The notes: a model not told the origin generated them from the sequence alone. Shown: positions 14,788-24,984, numbered from the stretch's first letter. The stretch: DNA of 46,281 nucleotides from Burkholderiales bacterium (GCA_026932425.1 JAIXKN010000055.1:1-46281); one strand, 5' to 3'. Program-made: numbers and translations.

Positions 14788-15684
14788 ATGGACCCGCAGA
14801 GCCAGGCCGCGATCGACCGCTTCATCGACGCCCTCTGGATCGAGGACGGGCTGGCCGCGCTCACGCTCTCGGCGTACCGGCGCGACCTCGCGCTCTACGC
14901 CGCCTGGCTGCAGCAGCACGCCGGCAAGGCGATCGACGCCAGCACCGAGGCCGACCTGCTCGGCTACGTCACCGCGCGCCACGCGGCCACGCGCGCGACC
15001 ACCGCGAACCGGCGGTTGGCGGTCTTTCGGCGCTACTTCCGCTGGGCGTTGCGCGAAGGGCGCGTGCGCGCCGACCCGACGCTGCGCCTGATGGCCGCGC
15101 GCCAGCCGCTGCGCGTGCCGCGCAGCCTGAGCGAGGCGCAGGTCGAGGCGCTGCTGGCGGCGCCCGACGTCGACACGCCGCTGGGCGAGCGCGACCGCGC
15201 GATGCTCGAGCTGATGTACGCAAGCGGCCTGCGCGTGAGCGAGCTGGTCGGCCTGAAGACGGTTCACGTCGCGCTCGACGAAGGCGTGCTGCGCGTCTTC
15301 GGCAAGGGTTCGAAGGAGCGGCTCGTCCCCTTCGGCGAGGAGGCGCACGCCTGGCTGCGCCGCTGGCTCGCGCAGGGGCGGCCGCAGATCCTCGGCGCGC
15401 GCGGCGCCGACGCGCTCTTCGTCACCGTGCGCGGCGCGGGCATGACGCGGCAGATGTTCTGGAACCTCGTCAAGCGCTACGCGCGCAAGGCCGGGATCGA
15501 CGCGCCGCTTTCGCCGCACACGCTGCGCCACGCGTTTGCCACGCACCTGCTGAACCACGGCGCCGACCTGCGCGCGGTGCAGTTGCTGCTGGGCCACGCC
15601 GACATCGGCACGACGACGATCTACACCCACGTCGCGCGCGAGCGCCTGCGCCAGCTGCACGCACGGCATCATCCGCGCGGCTGA
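14788..15684 (+). CDS. xerD: Site-specific tyrosine recombinase XerD
   Basis: The 298-residue recombinase resolves chromosome dimers at dif together with XerC and FtsK. The N-terminal SAM-like core-binding domain spans about residues 1-95. The catalytic domain carries the Arg in 'ASGLRVSELVGLK', the Lys in 'GKGSKERLVPF', HTLRH, LLGHADIGTTTIYTH with the tyrosine nucleophile, and the tail 'RERLRQLHARHHPRG'. The HHPRG end and 'LNHGADLRAVQLLLGH' are typical of XerD rather than XerC. It stands alone on its strand, with its own promoter. Confidence 0.93.
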   Translation: MDPQSQAAIDRFIDALWIEDGLAALTLSAYRRDLALYAAWLQQHAGKAIDASTEADLLGYVTARHAATRATTANRRLAVFRRYFRWALREGRVRADPTLRLMAARQPLRVPRSLSEAQVEALLAAPDVDTPLGERDRAMLELMYASGLRVSELVGLKTVHVALDEGVLRVFGKGSKERLVPFGEEAHAWLRRWLAQGRPQILGARGADALFVTVRGAGMTRQMFWNLVKRYARKAGIDAPLSPHTLRHAFATHLLNHGADLRAVQLLLGHADIGTTTIYTHVARERLRQLHARHHPRG

Positions 15685-15716
15685 GCCGCCGTGGCTGCGG
15701 ATCGGCAGGAGGCAGC

Positions 15717-16004
15717 ATGGGCAGGGGAGAGGGGATGACGATGGCCGAGTTCTTCCGCAGTTCCCGCGTCTGGGTCGTCGACTACCTCTACGACGGCCGC
15801 CCGCGCCGCTGGATCAAGGCCTTGCCGAGCGGCTCCGATGCTCCCGCGGAGATGGCCGCGCAGCTTCGCGAGCTCTACGAAGGGCGAGCACGCCTCGTCG
15901 CGGTGCGTGCGGCGACGCCCGACGAGGAGGCACAGTTCCTGCGCGACGAGCGTCCGGTGAACGTCTTCTGCCCGACCGGGCGCCGCGGGCCCGACCGAGG
16001 CTGA
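15717..16004 (+). CDS. Small conserved-type protein of unknown function
   Basis: The 95-residue ORF has an AGGAGG site 4 nt before ATG 15717; the in-frame ATGs at 15735 or 15741 are alternatives. Sequence features are 'SSRVWVVDYLYDGRPRRWIKALP', an acidic-hydrophobic helix 'MAAQLRELYEG', and 'ATPDEEAQFLRDE'. It looks like a small soluble alpha/beta protein; no family is recognised. It may be cotranscribed with xerD, 32 bp upstream, although the strong ribosome-binding site suggests independent translation. Confidence 0.65.
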   Translation: MGRGEGMTMAEFFRSSRVWVVDYLYDGRPRRWIKALPSGSDAPAEMAAQLRELYEGRARLVAVRAATPDEEAQFLRDERPVNVFCPTGRRGPDRG

Positions 16005-16046
16005 CGGGCGCCCGGCTCCGTCGCCGTAGCACCGCGGTGCCGGCCT

Positions 16047-16080
16047 GGCCCGCGCTTCCGAGCGCTCGTCGAGGCGGGCC
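16047..16080. terminator. Hairpin between convergent genes
   Basis: GGCCCGC and GCGGGCC flank a 20-nt loop between the stops of the 15717 gene and prsT. There is no U-tract, so this is only a candidate bidirectional terminator. Confidence 0.3.
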
Positions 16081-16085
16081 TTGCG

Positions 16086-18860
16086 CTACAGCGTCTTCAG
16101 CAGCGCCCGCACTTCGGCCTGCTTCGGGTAGCCGGCGCCGAGTTCGGTGAGGAGCTTGAGCGTCTGGCGCGCATCGTCGCGCTGCCCGGCCTCGAGCTGG
16201 TAGCGCGCCAGGCGCAGCTTCAGCTCCGGATTCCTCGGGTCGGCGCTCGCCGCGGCGCGCTGCGTCTCGACCGCCTTGCCGATGTCCCCGGCCGCAGCCT
16301 GGATGCCGGCGAGCGTGTCGAGGATCGGTGCGCGATTGGGCATCGTCGCGTTTGCGCGCTCGGCCATCGCGAGCGCGCCGGGCTTGCCCTGCTTCTGCAG
16401 CAGCCAGGCGATGTTGTTCATCGCCATCGCGTTGGCCGGCTGCGAGGCCAGCACCGCCCGGTACTGCGCCTCGGCCTCGGCGTAATCGCCCTTGCTCGTC
16501 GCGAGGTCGCCCAGATAGAAGCGGAAGGCCGGGTCCTTCGGCCGCTTCTTCTCCCACTCGGCAGCCAGGCCCGCGGCGTCGGCGCTGCGCCCGAGCGCCC
16601 GGTAGGCGGTGTGCAGCTTGATCGCCGCCTCGCTGGCGCCGCTTTCGTCCAGCGCCTTGCGATAGGCCGGTGCCGCGGCCGCCCAGTTGCGGCGCCCGGC
16701 CTGGATGTCGCCCTCGGTCGCGTGGCCCAGCGCGCTCTCGCTCTTGTGCTTCTGCATCTTGCGCGCGATCGCCAGCGCCTGGTCGACCTTGCCGTCCTGC
16801 ATCGCCATCATCGCCAGCGCGCGGTGCGCCTCCCCGAGTTCCGGGTCGATCTCGAGCGCCTTCTTCAAAGCCGCCTCGGCTCCGTCGCGATTCTTGTCGG
16901 CCAGCAGCGCCTCGGCCAATTCCAGCTGCAGCGAGGCGTTGCCCGGCAACAGGGCGGTGAGCTGATACATCGTCGTGCTCGCCTGCCGGTTCTGGCCTGC
17001 ACCCAGCTGGGCCCGGGCCAGAGCCCGCAGGATCGCAGGTTCGTTGGGCAGAGCGGTGGCCGCGGCCTGGGCCGCATTGAGCGCGGAGGCCAGATCGGCG
17101 TTGCGGACATGGGCATCGATCAGCGCCAGCTGCAGCGCCACGCTCCGCGGGTTGGCGCGAACGGCGTCGGCGAGGATCTGCAACGCATCGGGTGCCGGAG
17201 TCCCGTCATCCGCCGGAATGCTCGCAAGCAGCAGCGTGGCCTGCTCGTGCTGGGGCTGCGCGTCGAGGTAGGCCTTGACGCGCTGGCGGGCGTCCTTGGG
17301 CTTGCCGGTCGCCACATCGAGCGAGGCCAGCGCCGCGACCGCCGGGAAGTACTTCGCATCCTTGGCCAGCGCCGATTCGAAGCTGCGGCGGGCACCGGCG
17401 GCGTCGCGCTGCGCGATCAGGATCTGCCCCCGCAGCAGGTCGGGCAGCGGCTGTCCTGGCAGCTTCGCGGCCATCGCGTCGATCGCCTTGCTGGCGCCGG
17501 CCCAGTCCCTCGCGGCAATCCGCGCGCTGACCAGGGCCTGATCGGCCTGCGCGCTTGCGTCGCCGGCGGCCAGCGCCTCGAGTTCCCGCGTCGCGATCTC
17601 GGCCTGGCCGCCCTGCAAGCGCGCCAGCGCCGCCTGCGTGCGCAGGCCGGTGTCCTTGGGCGCGAACGCGACCGCGCGCTTGAAGGCCTCGTCCGCGCGG
17701 CGGGCGTCGCCCATCTGCAGATGGATCTCACCGGCCAGCGCGAAGCTCTTCGCGTCCACCGCCGAACCCTGCAGCAGCGGCGCCAGTGCCTGCAGCGCCT
17801 GCTCGGGGTTGCCCATGCGCAGCAGGCTGCGCGCCAGGATCTGGCGGGCCAGCACCAGTCCAGGCTGCAGCTCGAGCGCACGGGCCGCATAGGCCTGGGC
17901 CGAGATGTCCTGCCCGAGCCGGTATTCGGTGGCTGCCGCGAGCTCGAGCGCACGCGTGTGCTCCGGGAAATACTTCAGCAGCAGGTCCAGGGATTCGCGC
18001 GCGCGGGGCAAGTCGCCGTCGACGTAAGCGAACTGAGCCTCGAAGAAGAGGGTTTCGGGATCGGTCGGCGCGGCCTTCTTCAGCGTCTCGAAAGCCTCGC
18101 GTGCCTGCTTGACCTCGCCTTGCCGGAACAGGATCGAGACGGTCTCCCCCAGCGCCTGCACATGCTTCGGGTGAGCGGTCAGCGCTTCGCGCAGGACGGC
18201 CAGTGCGCCCGCGCTGTCGCCCTTGGCGAGCCAGAGCAGGTGTGCCTTCGCGGTGCTGGCGTCGGCGTTGCCCGGGTCACGCGAGAGCACCCCGTCCAGC
18301 AGGCGCAGCGCGTCCTCCGTATCGCCGCCCAGCGCCTTCATCCGCGCCTTCTCGATCGCCGCCACGGCCGAGTCGGGGGCTGCGCGCAGCGCGGCGTCGA
18401 TGGTCAGCGCCGCCTTCTCGTACTGGCCAAGGGCCCAGTGCGCGGCGGCGACCGCGGTCTGCAGCTCGGCCTGGGCGGCGGGCTCGGTGAGCGTCTTGGC
18501 GCCGTAGGCCTCGATCACCTGCCGCGGCTTGCCCGTCATCAGCATCGCCTTGGCCAGCACCGGCAGGACCTCCGATTCCGGCGCTCCTGCCGAGAGCGCG
18601 CGCTGCAGCTCCACCTCGGCGCCCGCGCCATCCTCCCGGGAAAACAGCAGCTTGCCCAGCATCAGGCGCGCGTCGGCGGACTCGCCTTCGCGCTCGAGCA
18701 GGCGCTTGAGCTCGAACTCGGCCTCGGTCGTCTCGCCTTCGGCCTGGAAGCTGCGGGCCGAGGCGAGGATGTCTTCCGGCGCCTCGCCGGTGCAGCCGGC
18801 AAGCAGGCTCCCGGCGAGGGCGAGTGCCAGCAGGCGGGCAGGGGTCAGTGGGCAACGCAT
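16086..18860 (-). CDS. prsT: PEP-CTERM system TPR-repeat lipoprotein (PrsT-type)
   Basis: The 924-residue protein begins with a lipoprotein signal ending LLAGC (lipidated Cys23), followed by some twenty tetratricopeptide repeats to the C-terminus. Examples are 'AEFELKRLLEREGESADARLMLGKLLF', 'AEAALKKALEIDPELGEAHRALAMMA' and 'AEAQYRAVLASQPANAMAMNNIAWLL'. Size, lipobox and repeat content match PrsT, the large TPR lipoprotein tied to exosortase/PEP-CTERM loci in beta- and deltaproteobacteria. Its likely site is the periplasmic face of the outer membrane, where it could scaffold surface sorting or polysaccharide export. No exosortase, PrsK or PrsR gene lies in the window, but the divergent neighbour is a PEP-CTERM protein. 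ATG 18860 precedes the signal directly. Confidence 0.85.
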   Translation of the reverse strand: MRCPLTPARLLALALAGSLLAGCTGEAPEDILASARSFQAEGETTEAEFELKRLLEREGESADARLMLGKLLFSREDGAGAEVELQRALSAGAPESEVLPVLAKAMLMTGKPRQVIEAYGAKTLTEPAAQAELQTAVAAAHWALGQYEKAALTIDAALRAAPDSAVAAIEKARMKALGGDTEDALRLLDGVLSRDPGNADASTAKAHLLWLAKGDSAGALAVLREALTAHPKHVQALGETVSILFRQGEVKQAREAFETLKKAAPTDPETLFFEAQFAYVDGDLPRARESLDLLLKYFPEHTRALELAAATEYRLGQDISAQAYAARALELQPGLVLARQILARSLLRMGNPEQALQALAPLLQGSAVDAKSFALAGEIHLQMGDARRADEAFKRAVAFAPKDTGLRTQAALARLQGGQAEIATRELEALAAGDASAQADQALVSARIAARDWAGASKAIDAMAAKLPGQPLPDLLRGQILIAQRDAAGARRSFESALAKDAKYFPAVAALASLDVATGKPKDARQRVKAYLDAQPQHEQATLLLASIPADDGTPAPDALQILADAVRANPRSVALQLALIDAHVRNADLASALNAAQAAATALPNEPAILRALARAQLGAGQNRQASTTMYQLTALLPGNASLQLELAEALLADKNRDGAEAALKKALEIDPELGEAHRALAMMAMQDGKVDQALAIARKMQKHKSESALGHATEGDIQAGRRNWAAAAPAYRKALDESGASEAAIKLHTAYRALGRSADAAGLAAEWEKKRPKDPAFRFYLGDLATSKGDYAEAEAQYRAVLASQPANAMAMNNIAWLLQKQGKPGALAMAERANATMPNRAPILDTLAGIQAAAGDIGKAVETQRAAASADPRNPELKLRLARYQLEAGQRDDARQTLKLLTELGAGYPKQAEVRALLKTL

Positions 18861-19049
18861 CACGGGCCTACGGAAAAGGGCAGGACCCGGCACCATAGCG
18901 CGCCGCACCCGCTTGCGCCGCCCTTCGAATGCGGGTGAACGGCAGGCGGCGCGGCTTCGCGCCAATTCTGTCGCGCCTCGTCTGTCGCGTCTTCTCGCGG
19001 CCGGCACGGGCCGATCTGGCCGCGAGCGCTGGCGCACGGGACAGGTGAA

Positions 19050-19123
19050 CATGTGTCGAATCCTTTTACAACTTTCACCTCGGTGAGGGAGAGTCCATAG
19101 CTAATCCATTGATTCAACACATG
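19050..19123. promoter_or_regulatory. Inverted CATGTGTYGAATC motifs, candidate activator sites
   Basis: CATGTGTCGAATC at 19050-19062 (+) and CATGTGTTGAATC at 19123-19111 (-) form an inverted pair upstream of the sigma-54 promoter. A third partial copy, CATGTGTCAA, is at 19148-19157 over the -12 element. Such repeats are the pattern expected for an enhancer-binding protein (PrsR would be the candidate); the regulator is inference. Confidence 0.5.
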
Positions 19124-19133
19124 AACACAAAAC

Positions 19134-19150
19134 TGGCACGCAAGATGCAT
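19134..19150 (+). promoter_or_regulatory. Sigma-54 (-24/-12) promoter of the PEP-CTERM gene
   Basis: TGGCACG-CAAG-ATGCAT matches the RpoN consensus TGGCACG-N4-TTGCA except for one base, with exact GG-to-GC spacing. The start codon is 74 bp downstream, leaving a leader that contains a T-run and a GGCGGGGGA sequence. Confidence 0.75.
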
Positions 19151-19223
19151 GTGTCAACGCAGGTCGGCTCGACAGCCGGTCGCCTGTTGAGTCAGGTCAA
19201 TTTTTTTGGCGGGGGAACCAAAC

Positions 19224-20027
19224 ATGAGCAAGCTTCAACGTTTCGCGCGAACCGCGGTCGCGTCCTGCGTCGTCGGTCTGGGCATCCTGAGCGCGCCGGC
19301 GGCCAATGCCGACACCATTCAGCTCGGCTTCATTCTTGACAGCTCGGGGAGCATCACGTCGCCGAACTGGAACATCATCAAAACCGGTCTGGCGAATGCG
19401 CTGAATACGTGGATTCCGGTCGGCGGGTCGGATACCTACGAGATCTCGGTCGTGTCGTTCTCGGCTTCGGCCAGTACGATCGTCAACCACCAGATGATCA
19501 ACTCGGCAGCCGATCTGGCCTCCGTCGTGAGCGCCGTGAACGCGATGCCGTTCCTCGGTTCGACGACGAACTACACCGCAGCGTTCACCGCGATGGACAA
19601 CGCCTTGCGCGGGAGCTCGGCTTTCCAGACGGGTCATATTGACGCCACCTACGTCAACTTCGCAACCGACGGCTATCCCGTCCCTTCCGACGCTGATGGC
19701 GTTGCCAAGCGCGACAGCATGATCAGCACGGCGACCAATGGCTATGTCGACAATATCAGCATTGAAGCGATCGGGAGCAGTCTGGATGCGAATTTCCTGA
19801 AGAACAGCATCTGCTATCCGACGCCCTGCACGGACGCACCAGGGAACGTCAATTTCCCGAACCAAGGCTTCTATTACGCGCTCGCCAATGCTCAAGACTA
19901 CGTCGCGGCCATCGAGCACAAGATCAGGGTTGTGACCGGGCAGATCCCCGAGCCCGCCAGCATCGCACTCGTCGGCCTGGCGCTGATGGGCATCGGCGCT
20001 GCGCGCCGCCGCAAGGATCGCGCCTGA
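19224..20027 (+). CDS. VWA-domain PEP-CTERM sorted surface protein
   Basis: The 267-residue protein has a signal peptide cleaved after about residue 29 (APAANA). A von Willebrand A domain follows, with a complete-looking MIDAS: DSSGS (Asp39, Ser41, Ser43), a Thr in 'GSTTNYTAA' and the Asp of 'NFATDGYP'. It ends in a C-terminal sorting signal: IPEPAS at about 241-246, a hydrophobic helix, and a basic RRRK tail. Exosortase would cleave after the PEP motif and release or anchor the protein at the surface. The VWA metal site suggests adhesion or matrix binding. The ATG at 19224 is preferred to 19206 because the signal peptide starts there. Expression is predicted to be RpoN-dependent. Confidence 0.88.
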   Translation: MSKLQRFARTAVASCVVGLGILSAPAANADTIQLGFILDSSGSITSPNWNIIKTGLANALNTWIPVGGSDTYEISVVSFSASASTIVNHQMINSAADLASVVSAVNAMPFLGSTTNYTAAFTAMDNALRGSSAFQTGHIDATYVNFATDGYPVPSDADGVAKRDSMISTATNGYVDNISIEAIGSSLDANFLKNSICYPTPCTDAPGNVNFPNQGFYYALANAQDYVAAIEHKIRVVTGQIPEPASIALVGLALMGIGAARRRKDRA

Positions 20028-20042
20028 GAGCGGACGCAGGCA

Positions 20043-20097
20043 GGGGCCCGATCCGGGCCCCGCATGAAGAACGAAAGCCGGCTGCACGCCGGCTTTC
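20043..20097. terminator. Double hairpin, bidirectional terminator
   Basis: GGGGCCCG-atc-CGGGCCCC (20043-20061) is followed by GAAAGCCGGC-tgcac-GCCGGCTTTC (20073-20097) with a trailing TTC. The second has A and T tracts on both sides, so it can end the PEP-CTERM gene and the convergent cold-shock gene. Confidence 0.75.
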
Positions 20098-20109
20098 TTC
20101 GTTGAACCT

Positions 20110-20343
20110 TCAGTCGCTGCGAGCTACCTTGGCCGCCTCGCCGATCGGCCGGATGTTCTGCGCGAGCTGGCCCTTCGGGCCCTGCACGAGCTCGAAGCTC
20201 ACGCGGCTGCCTTGCTTGAGGGTGCGAAAGCCCTCCATCTGCACCGCGGAGAAGTGTGCGAAGACGTCAGCGCCGCCATCGTCGGGCTGGATGAAACCGA
20301 AACCCTTGGCGTCATTGAACCACTTGACGACACCGGCAACCAT
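20110..20343 (-). CDS. Cold-shock domain protein (CspA family)
   Basis: The 77-residue single cold-shock-domain protein has RNP1 '[12 protein letters not shown]' and RNP2 'DVFAHFSAV', with the surface aromatics that stack on single-stranded RNA. Family members melt mRNA secondary structure and act as transcription antiterminators. The C-terminal extension ([10 protein letters not shown]) is slightly longer than the E. coli CspA end. A GGGAGG site lies 8-9 nt upstream, and a consensus TTGACA promoter is present. The leader is short (about 24 nt), unlike the long thermosensor leader of cspA, so it need not be cold-induced. Confidence 0.92.
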   Translation of the reverse strand: MVAGVVKWFNDAKGFGFIQPDDGGADVFAHFSAVQMEGFRTLKQGSRVSFELVQGPKGQLAQNIRPIGEAAKVARSD

Positions 20344-20373
20344 TGCAGAGCCCTCCCTGAGTACAGCTCAGAA

Positions 20374-20403
20374 ATTCTCTTTGGCGTCAGGAAAGACTGT
20401 CAA
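20374..20403 (-). promoter_or_regulatory. Sigma-70 promoter of the cold-shock gene
   Basis: On the minus strand, a perfect -35 TTGACA (20403-20398) and GAGAAT -10 (20379-20374) are separated by 18 bp, with the start codon about 30 bp downstream. Confidence 0.6.
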
Positions 20404-20668
20404 GCCCTCGGATGGAGGGTCGAGCGTTCAGCCGCTCGGCTTGTGGTCGCGAGGCGTCGGCAGGGCAGCGGCTCGGACGCGCGGCAGATCGGCGCGCGGG
20501 CGCCCGCGGGGCCACGGAGCATTCGGGGTCTCGAGGCCGGGCGAACTGGCGAGACCCGAAAAGCGAGACATCGGCCCCGCAGTCCGGCCCTTGATCCGAC
20601 GCGTTCCGGGCCAAGATGCAGGCCTGTGGATGATCTGCACCTCACGGACCGTGATCATGCTTGCTCGC
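20404..20668. other. Intergenic region between the csp and clpS promoters
   Basis: This 265-bp GC-rich spacer separates two divergent genes. Short open frames exist on both strands, but none has a start signal or protein-like sequence. I see no repeat or RNA structure worth calling. Confidence 0.5.
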
Positions 20669-20674
20669 TAGAAT
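20669..20674 (+). promoter_or_regulatory. -10 box (TAGAAT) of clpS
   Basis: TAGAAT is 5 nt before the clpS ATG. The message would start at or beside the initiation codon. Confidence 0.45.
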
Positions 20675-20679
20675 GAGCC

Positions 20680-21032
20680 ATGCCTGACGATGGGTCGAAA
20701 CTGCCACCGAAGACAGGTGTCCGGCCACGCCGGGACGGCGGGCAGGGTGCTGTCGTTGCCGAGCGCAAGACGGCGCGCACGAAGCCACCTTCGCTCTACC
20801 AGGTGGTGCTGCTCAACGACGACTACACGCCGATGGAGTTCGTCGTGATGGTGCTGCAGCAGTATTTCCAGCGTGACCTGAACACGGCCACGCACATCAT
20901 GCTCAAGATCCACCACGAGGGCCGCGGCGTCTGCGGGGTCTACCCCAAGGACATCGCCGCGACCAAGGTCGAACTGGTCCTGGCCGCGGCGCGCCGCGAC
21001 GGACACCCGCTGCAGTGCATTATGGAGGCCGC

Positions 21033-21036
<4 letters not shown>
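20680..21036 (+). CDS. clpS: ATP-dependent Clp protease adaptor ClpS
   Basis: The 118-residue N-end-rule adaptor delivers proteins with destabilising N-terminal residues to ClpAP. After a flexible basic N-terminus (about 35 residues), the ClpS core shows '[24 protein letters not shown]', '[27 protein letters not shown]' and '[11 protein letters not shown]'. These include the Asn-Asp-Asp and His residues of the N-degron pocket. Its stop overlaps the clpA start (ATGA). Confidence 0.96.
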
Positions 21037-23342
<2,306 letters not shown>

Positions 23343-23354
23343 GCCTGAGGCCCG

Positions 23355-23395
23355 TTGCAGGCTTGCAGGGCTTGCAGAGCTGTACTGAGCAGTAC
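23355..23395. repeat. TTGCAG repeats and a small palindrome after clpA
   Basis: TTGCAG occurs at 23355, 23363 and 23372, followed by GTACTG-AG-CAGTAC (23382-23395). The stretch lies between the convergent clpA and toxin stops. It may be a weak bidirectional terminator; no T-tract is present. Confidence 0.4.
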
Positions 23396-23465
23396 GGTCG
23401 TGTAGCGCGCGCAGACCTTGTGTGCGCCCGCCGCATGAGCGATGAGGCCGCGCGCGGGTGACGGC

Positions 23466-23879
23466 TTAGCGCGGCGGCGCCAACACCGGGATCGCCTTGC
23501 GGCCGTGGCGACGATAGACGTGAAAGTCGTTGTCCAGCGTCAGGATGCGGCACGGCTCGTACAGCTCCGACATGCGGATCAGGCAGGCATCCGCCAGCGA
23601 GGCCGGTACGTTGTCGTAGCGCGTGAACAAGCGCCGCACGGCTGCGATCTCCTCGCCCAACGCCAAGGCCGGCTTGACGACGCCGCGTTCGATCAGCTCG
23701 AGCGCCCGTCCCGGGTCGAAGCCGCTTCGGGCAAGCAGAAAGCAGGTCTCTGCGACCACCGCTTCGCAGGTGAGCAGAGGTTCGGCGGTGGCGGCGAACT
23801 GGGTCCGCGCCCAGTCATGATGCTGCTCGTCGCGGCAATGCAGCGCCACCCAGGGGCCGGTGTCGAGGATCAGGTGCAT
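23466..23879 (-). CDS. PIN-domain toxin (VapC-like)
   Basis: The 137-residue PIN-domain ribonuclease has acidic metal-binding residues in 'HLILDTGPWVAL', 'CEAVVAETCFLL', 'SLADACLIRM' and 'ILTLDNDF', the four-acid pattern of VapC-type toxins that cleave tRNA or rRNA. Its ATG immediately follows the antitoxin stop with no gap, so the pair is translationally coupled. The RNA target cannot be deduced. It is convergent with clpA. Confidence 0.85.
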   Translation of the reverse strand: MHLILDTGPWVALHCRDEQHHDWARTQFAATAEPLLTCEAVVAETCFLLARSGFDPGRALELIERGVVKPALALGEEIAAVRRLFTRYDNVPASLADACLIRMSELYEPCRILTLDNDFHVYRRHGRKAIPVLAPPR

Positions 23880-24128
23880 CTACCGCTTGCCGAAGCCTTC
23901 CAGATGCGCCGGGTTGGACGCCAGATCGTGTGGCCCGCCTTCGAAGCAGCCGACCAGATCACCCGCCTTGTCGAGCGCTGAAACGAAGGGCTGGCCCGAC
24001 TTGCGCTGGGCAAGATAGATTTCCAGAGCGCGGCGTACCAGCACCGACTTGCTCAGATGCTCTTGCGCACTGGCGGCGGCCAGCTCGCTCTCGAGTTGGG
24101 GCGAAATCTTGATGGTGAGCGTGTTCAT
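23880..24128 (-). CDS. Ribbon-helix-helix antitoxin (CopG/VapB-like)
   Basis: The 82-residue antitoxin has an N-terminal ribbon-helix-helix DNA-binding domain, 'MNTLTIKISPQLESELAAASAQEHLSKSVLVRRALEIYL' (shown here only as a region, residues 1-39). The C-terminal tail is flexible, acidic to aromatic, and includes 'GDLVGCFEGGPHDLASNP', which should wrap the PIN toxin. The 'DLVGCFEGGPHDLASNP' element recurs in antitoxins of PIN partners. It probably represses its own operon by binding the dyad just upstream. Confidence 0.85.
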   Translation of the reverse strand: MNTLTIKISPQLESELAAASAQEHLSKSVLVRRALEIYLAQRKSGQPFVSALDKAGDLVGCFEGGPHDLASNPAHLEGFGKR

Positions 24129-24134
24129 CGAAAG

Positions 24135-24157
24135 ATATTACCAGCTGCCGGATGGTA
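24135..24157 (-). promoter_or_regulatory. Promoter and operator of the toxin-antitoxin operon
   Basis: On the minus strand, TAATAT (24140-24135) is a good -10 only 6 nt before the antitoxin ATG. A dyad TACCA-N9-TGGTA (24139-24157) overlaps it by two bases and would be the autoregulatory operator. Confidence 0.5.
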
Positions 24158-24207
24158 GTACGCCCATCCAGAGCGCCAGCGCTGCCTGCCGCGACCAACC
24201 AGCCGCC

Positions 24208-24984
24208 TCAGGTCGCGATGCCCAGGCGATAGAAGCGCGCCAGCAGCCGATGAAATGCCGGGTGCTCCGCCTGCAGCCGCTCGGGCGCGACGAAGAGCGC
24301 TTCGCTTGCCACTGCGAAGAACTCCTCGGGCGCGTGCGCGCCGTAGGGATCCAGCGCGGTGTCCTCGCCGGCATCGACGCGCGCGGCAAACGCTTCGTAT
24401 TCGGCGCCAAGCGTCTGCAGCCAGAGCGCGCGGGGGATATCGGGCGGCAGCAAGGGCACGCCGTCGGCGAGGCCGTCCTCCATGTCGAGCACATGCGCGA
24501 ACTCGTGGATGACGACGTTGTAGCCCTCGGCGGCGCTGCGCCCGCTGCCGCGCACGTCGCGCCAGGAGAGCATCACCGGTCCGCCCTGTACCGCCTCGCC
24601 GGAGAGCACTTCGTCGTATTCGTGCAGGACGCCGTCCTCGTCCAGGTGCTGGCGGTGCGCGACGACCTGGTCGGGCTGCAGCACGATGCCGACGAAGCCG
24701 TCGTAGTGGTGCAAGCCCAGTTGCAGCACGGGCAGGCAGGCCTGCGCCGCGACGGCGACAACGACGTCGTTGGTCAGGCGCAGCGGCGGCACCGCGGTGA
24801 ACTCCTTGCGGTCCAGGAAGAGGCTCGTCATCCGCCGCAGCGCAAGCCCCTGGGGGTCGGCGGCGGTGCGCAGGAAGGGGTAGCGCACGAGCGTGCGCTT
24901 CCACAGGTCGTCGGGAATCGGTCGGCGCCGCAGCGCCGCGGCTTCGCTGCGGCTACGCCACCAGCGTGAGAGGGCGCGAAGCAT
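24208..24984 (-). CDS. mtfA: MtfA-type zinc peptidase (M90 family)
   Basis: The 258-residue protein has the zinc motif HEFAHVLDMEDG (HExxH) and upstream family blocks 'LTNDVVVAVAAQACLPVLQLGLHHYDG' and 'VLSGEAVQGGPVMLSWRDV'. A downstream 'YGAHAPEEFFAVASEALF' supplies the third zinc ligand region. MtfA is a cytosolic aminopeptidase that binds the regulator Mlc in E. coli; here the partner is unknown. ATG 24984 lies 8 bp after the lpxH stop, so the two form an operon. Confidence 0.9.
   Translation of the reverse strand: MLRALSRWWRSRSEAAALRRRPIPDDLWKRTLVRYPFLRTAADPQGLALRRMTSLFLDRKEFTAVPPLRLTNDVVVAVAAQACLPVLQLGLHHYDGFVGIVLQPDQVVAHRQHLDEDGVLHEYDEVLSGEAVQGGPVMLSWRDVRGSGRSAAEGYNVVIHEFAHVLDMEDGLADGVPLLPPDIPRALWLQTLGAEYEAFAARVDAGEDTALDPYGAHAPEEFFAVASEALFVAPERLQAEHPAFHRLLARFYRLGIAT

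Noticed and set aside
14788-15684. Assignment of the recombinase as XerC or as the element's integrase
   Set aside because: The C-terminal RLRQLHARHHPRG and GADLRAVQLLLGH sequences fit XerD, and the gene lies among host genes well outside the element.
16611-18938. Very long open frame (about 775 codons) on the + strand opposite prsT
   Set aside because: High-GC antisense shadow: composition is Arg/Gln/Leu-rich without domains, and the minus-strand frame has a lipobox and regular TPR repeats.
23382-23395. GTACTGAGCAGTAC as a LexA box
   Set aside because: The CTG and CAG are separated by 2 bp rather than the required 10.
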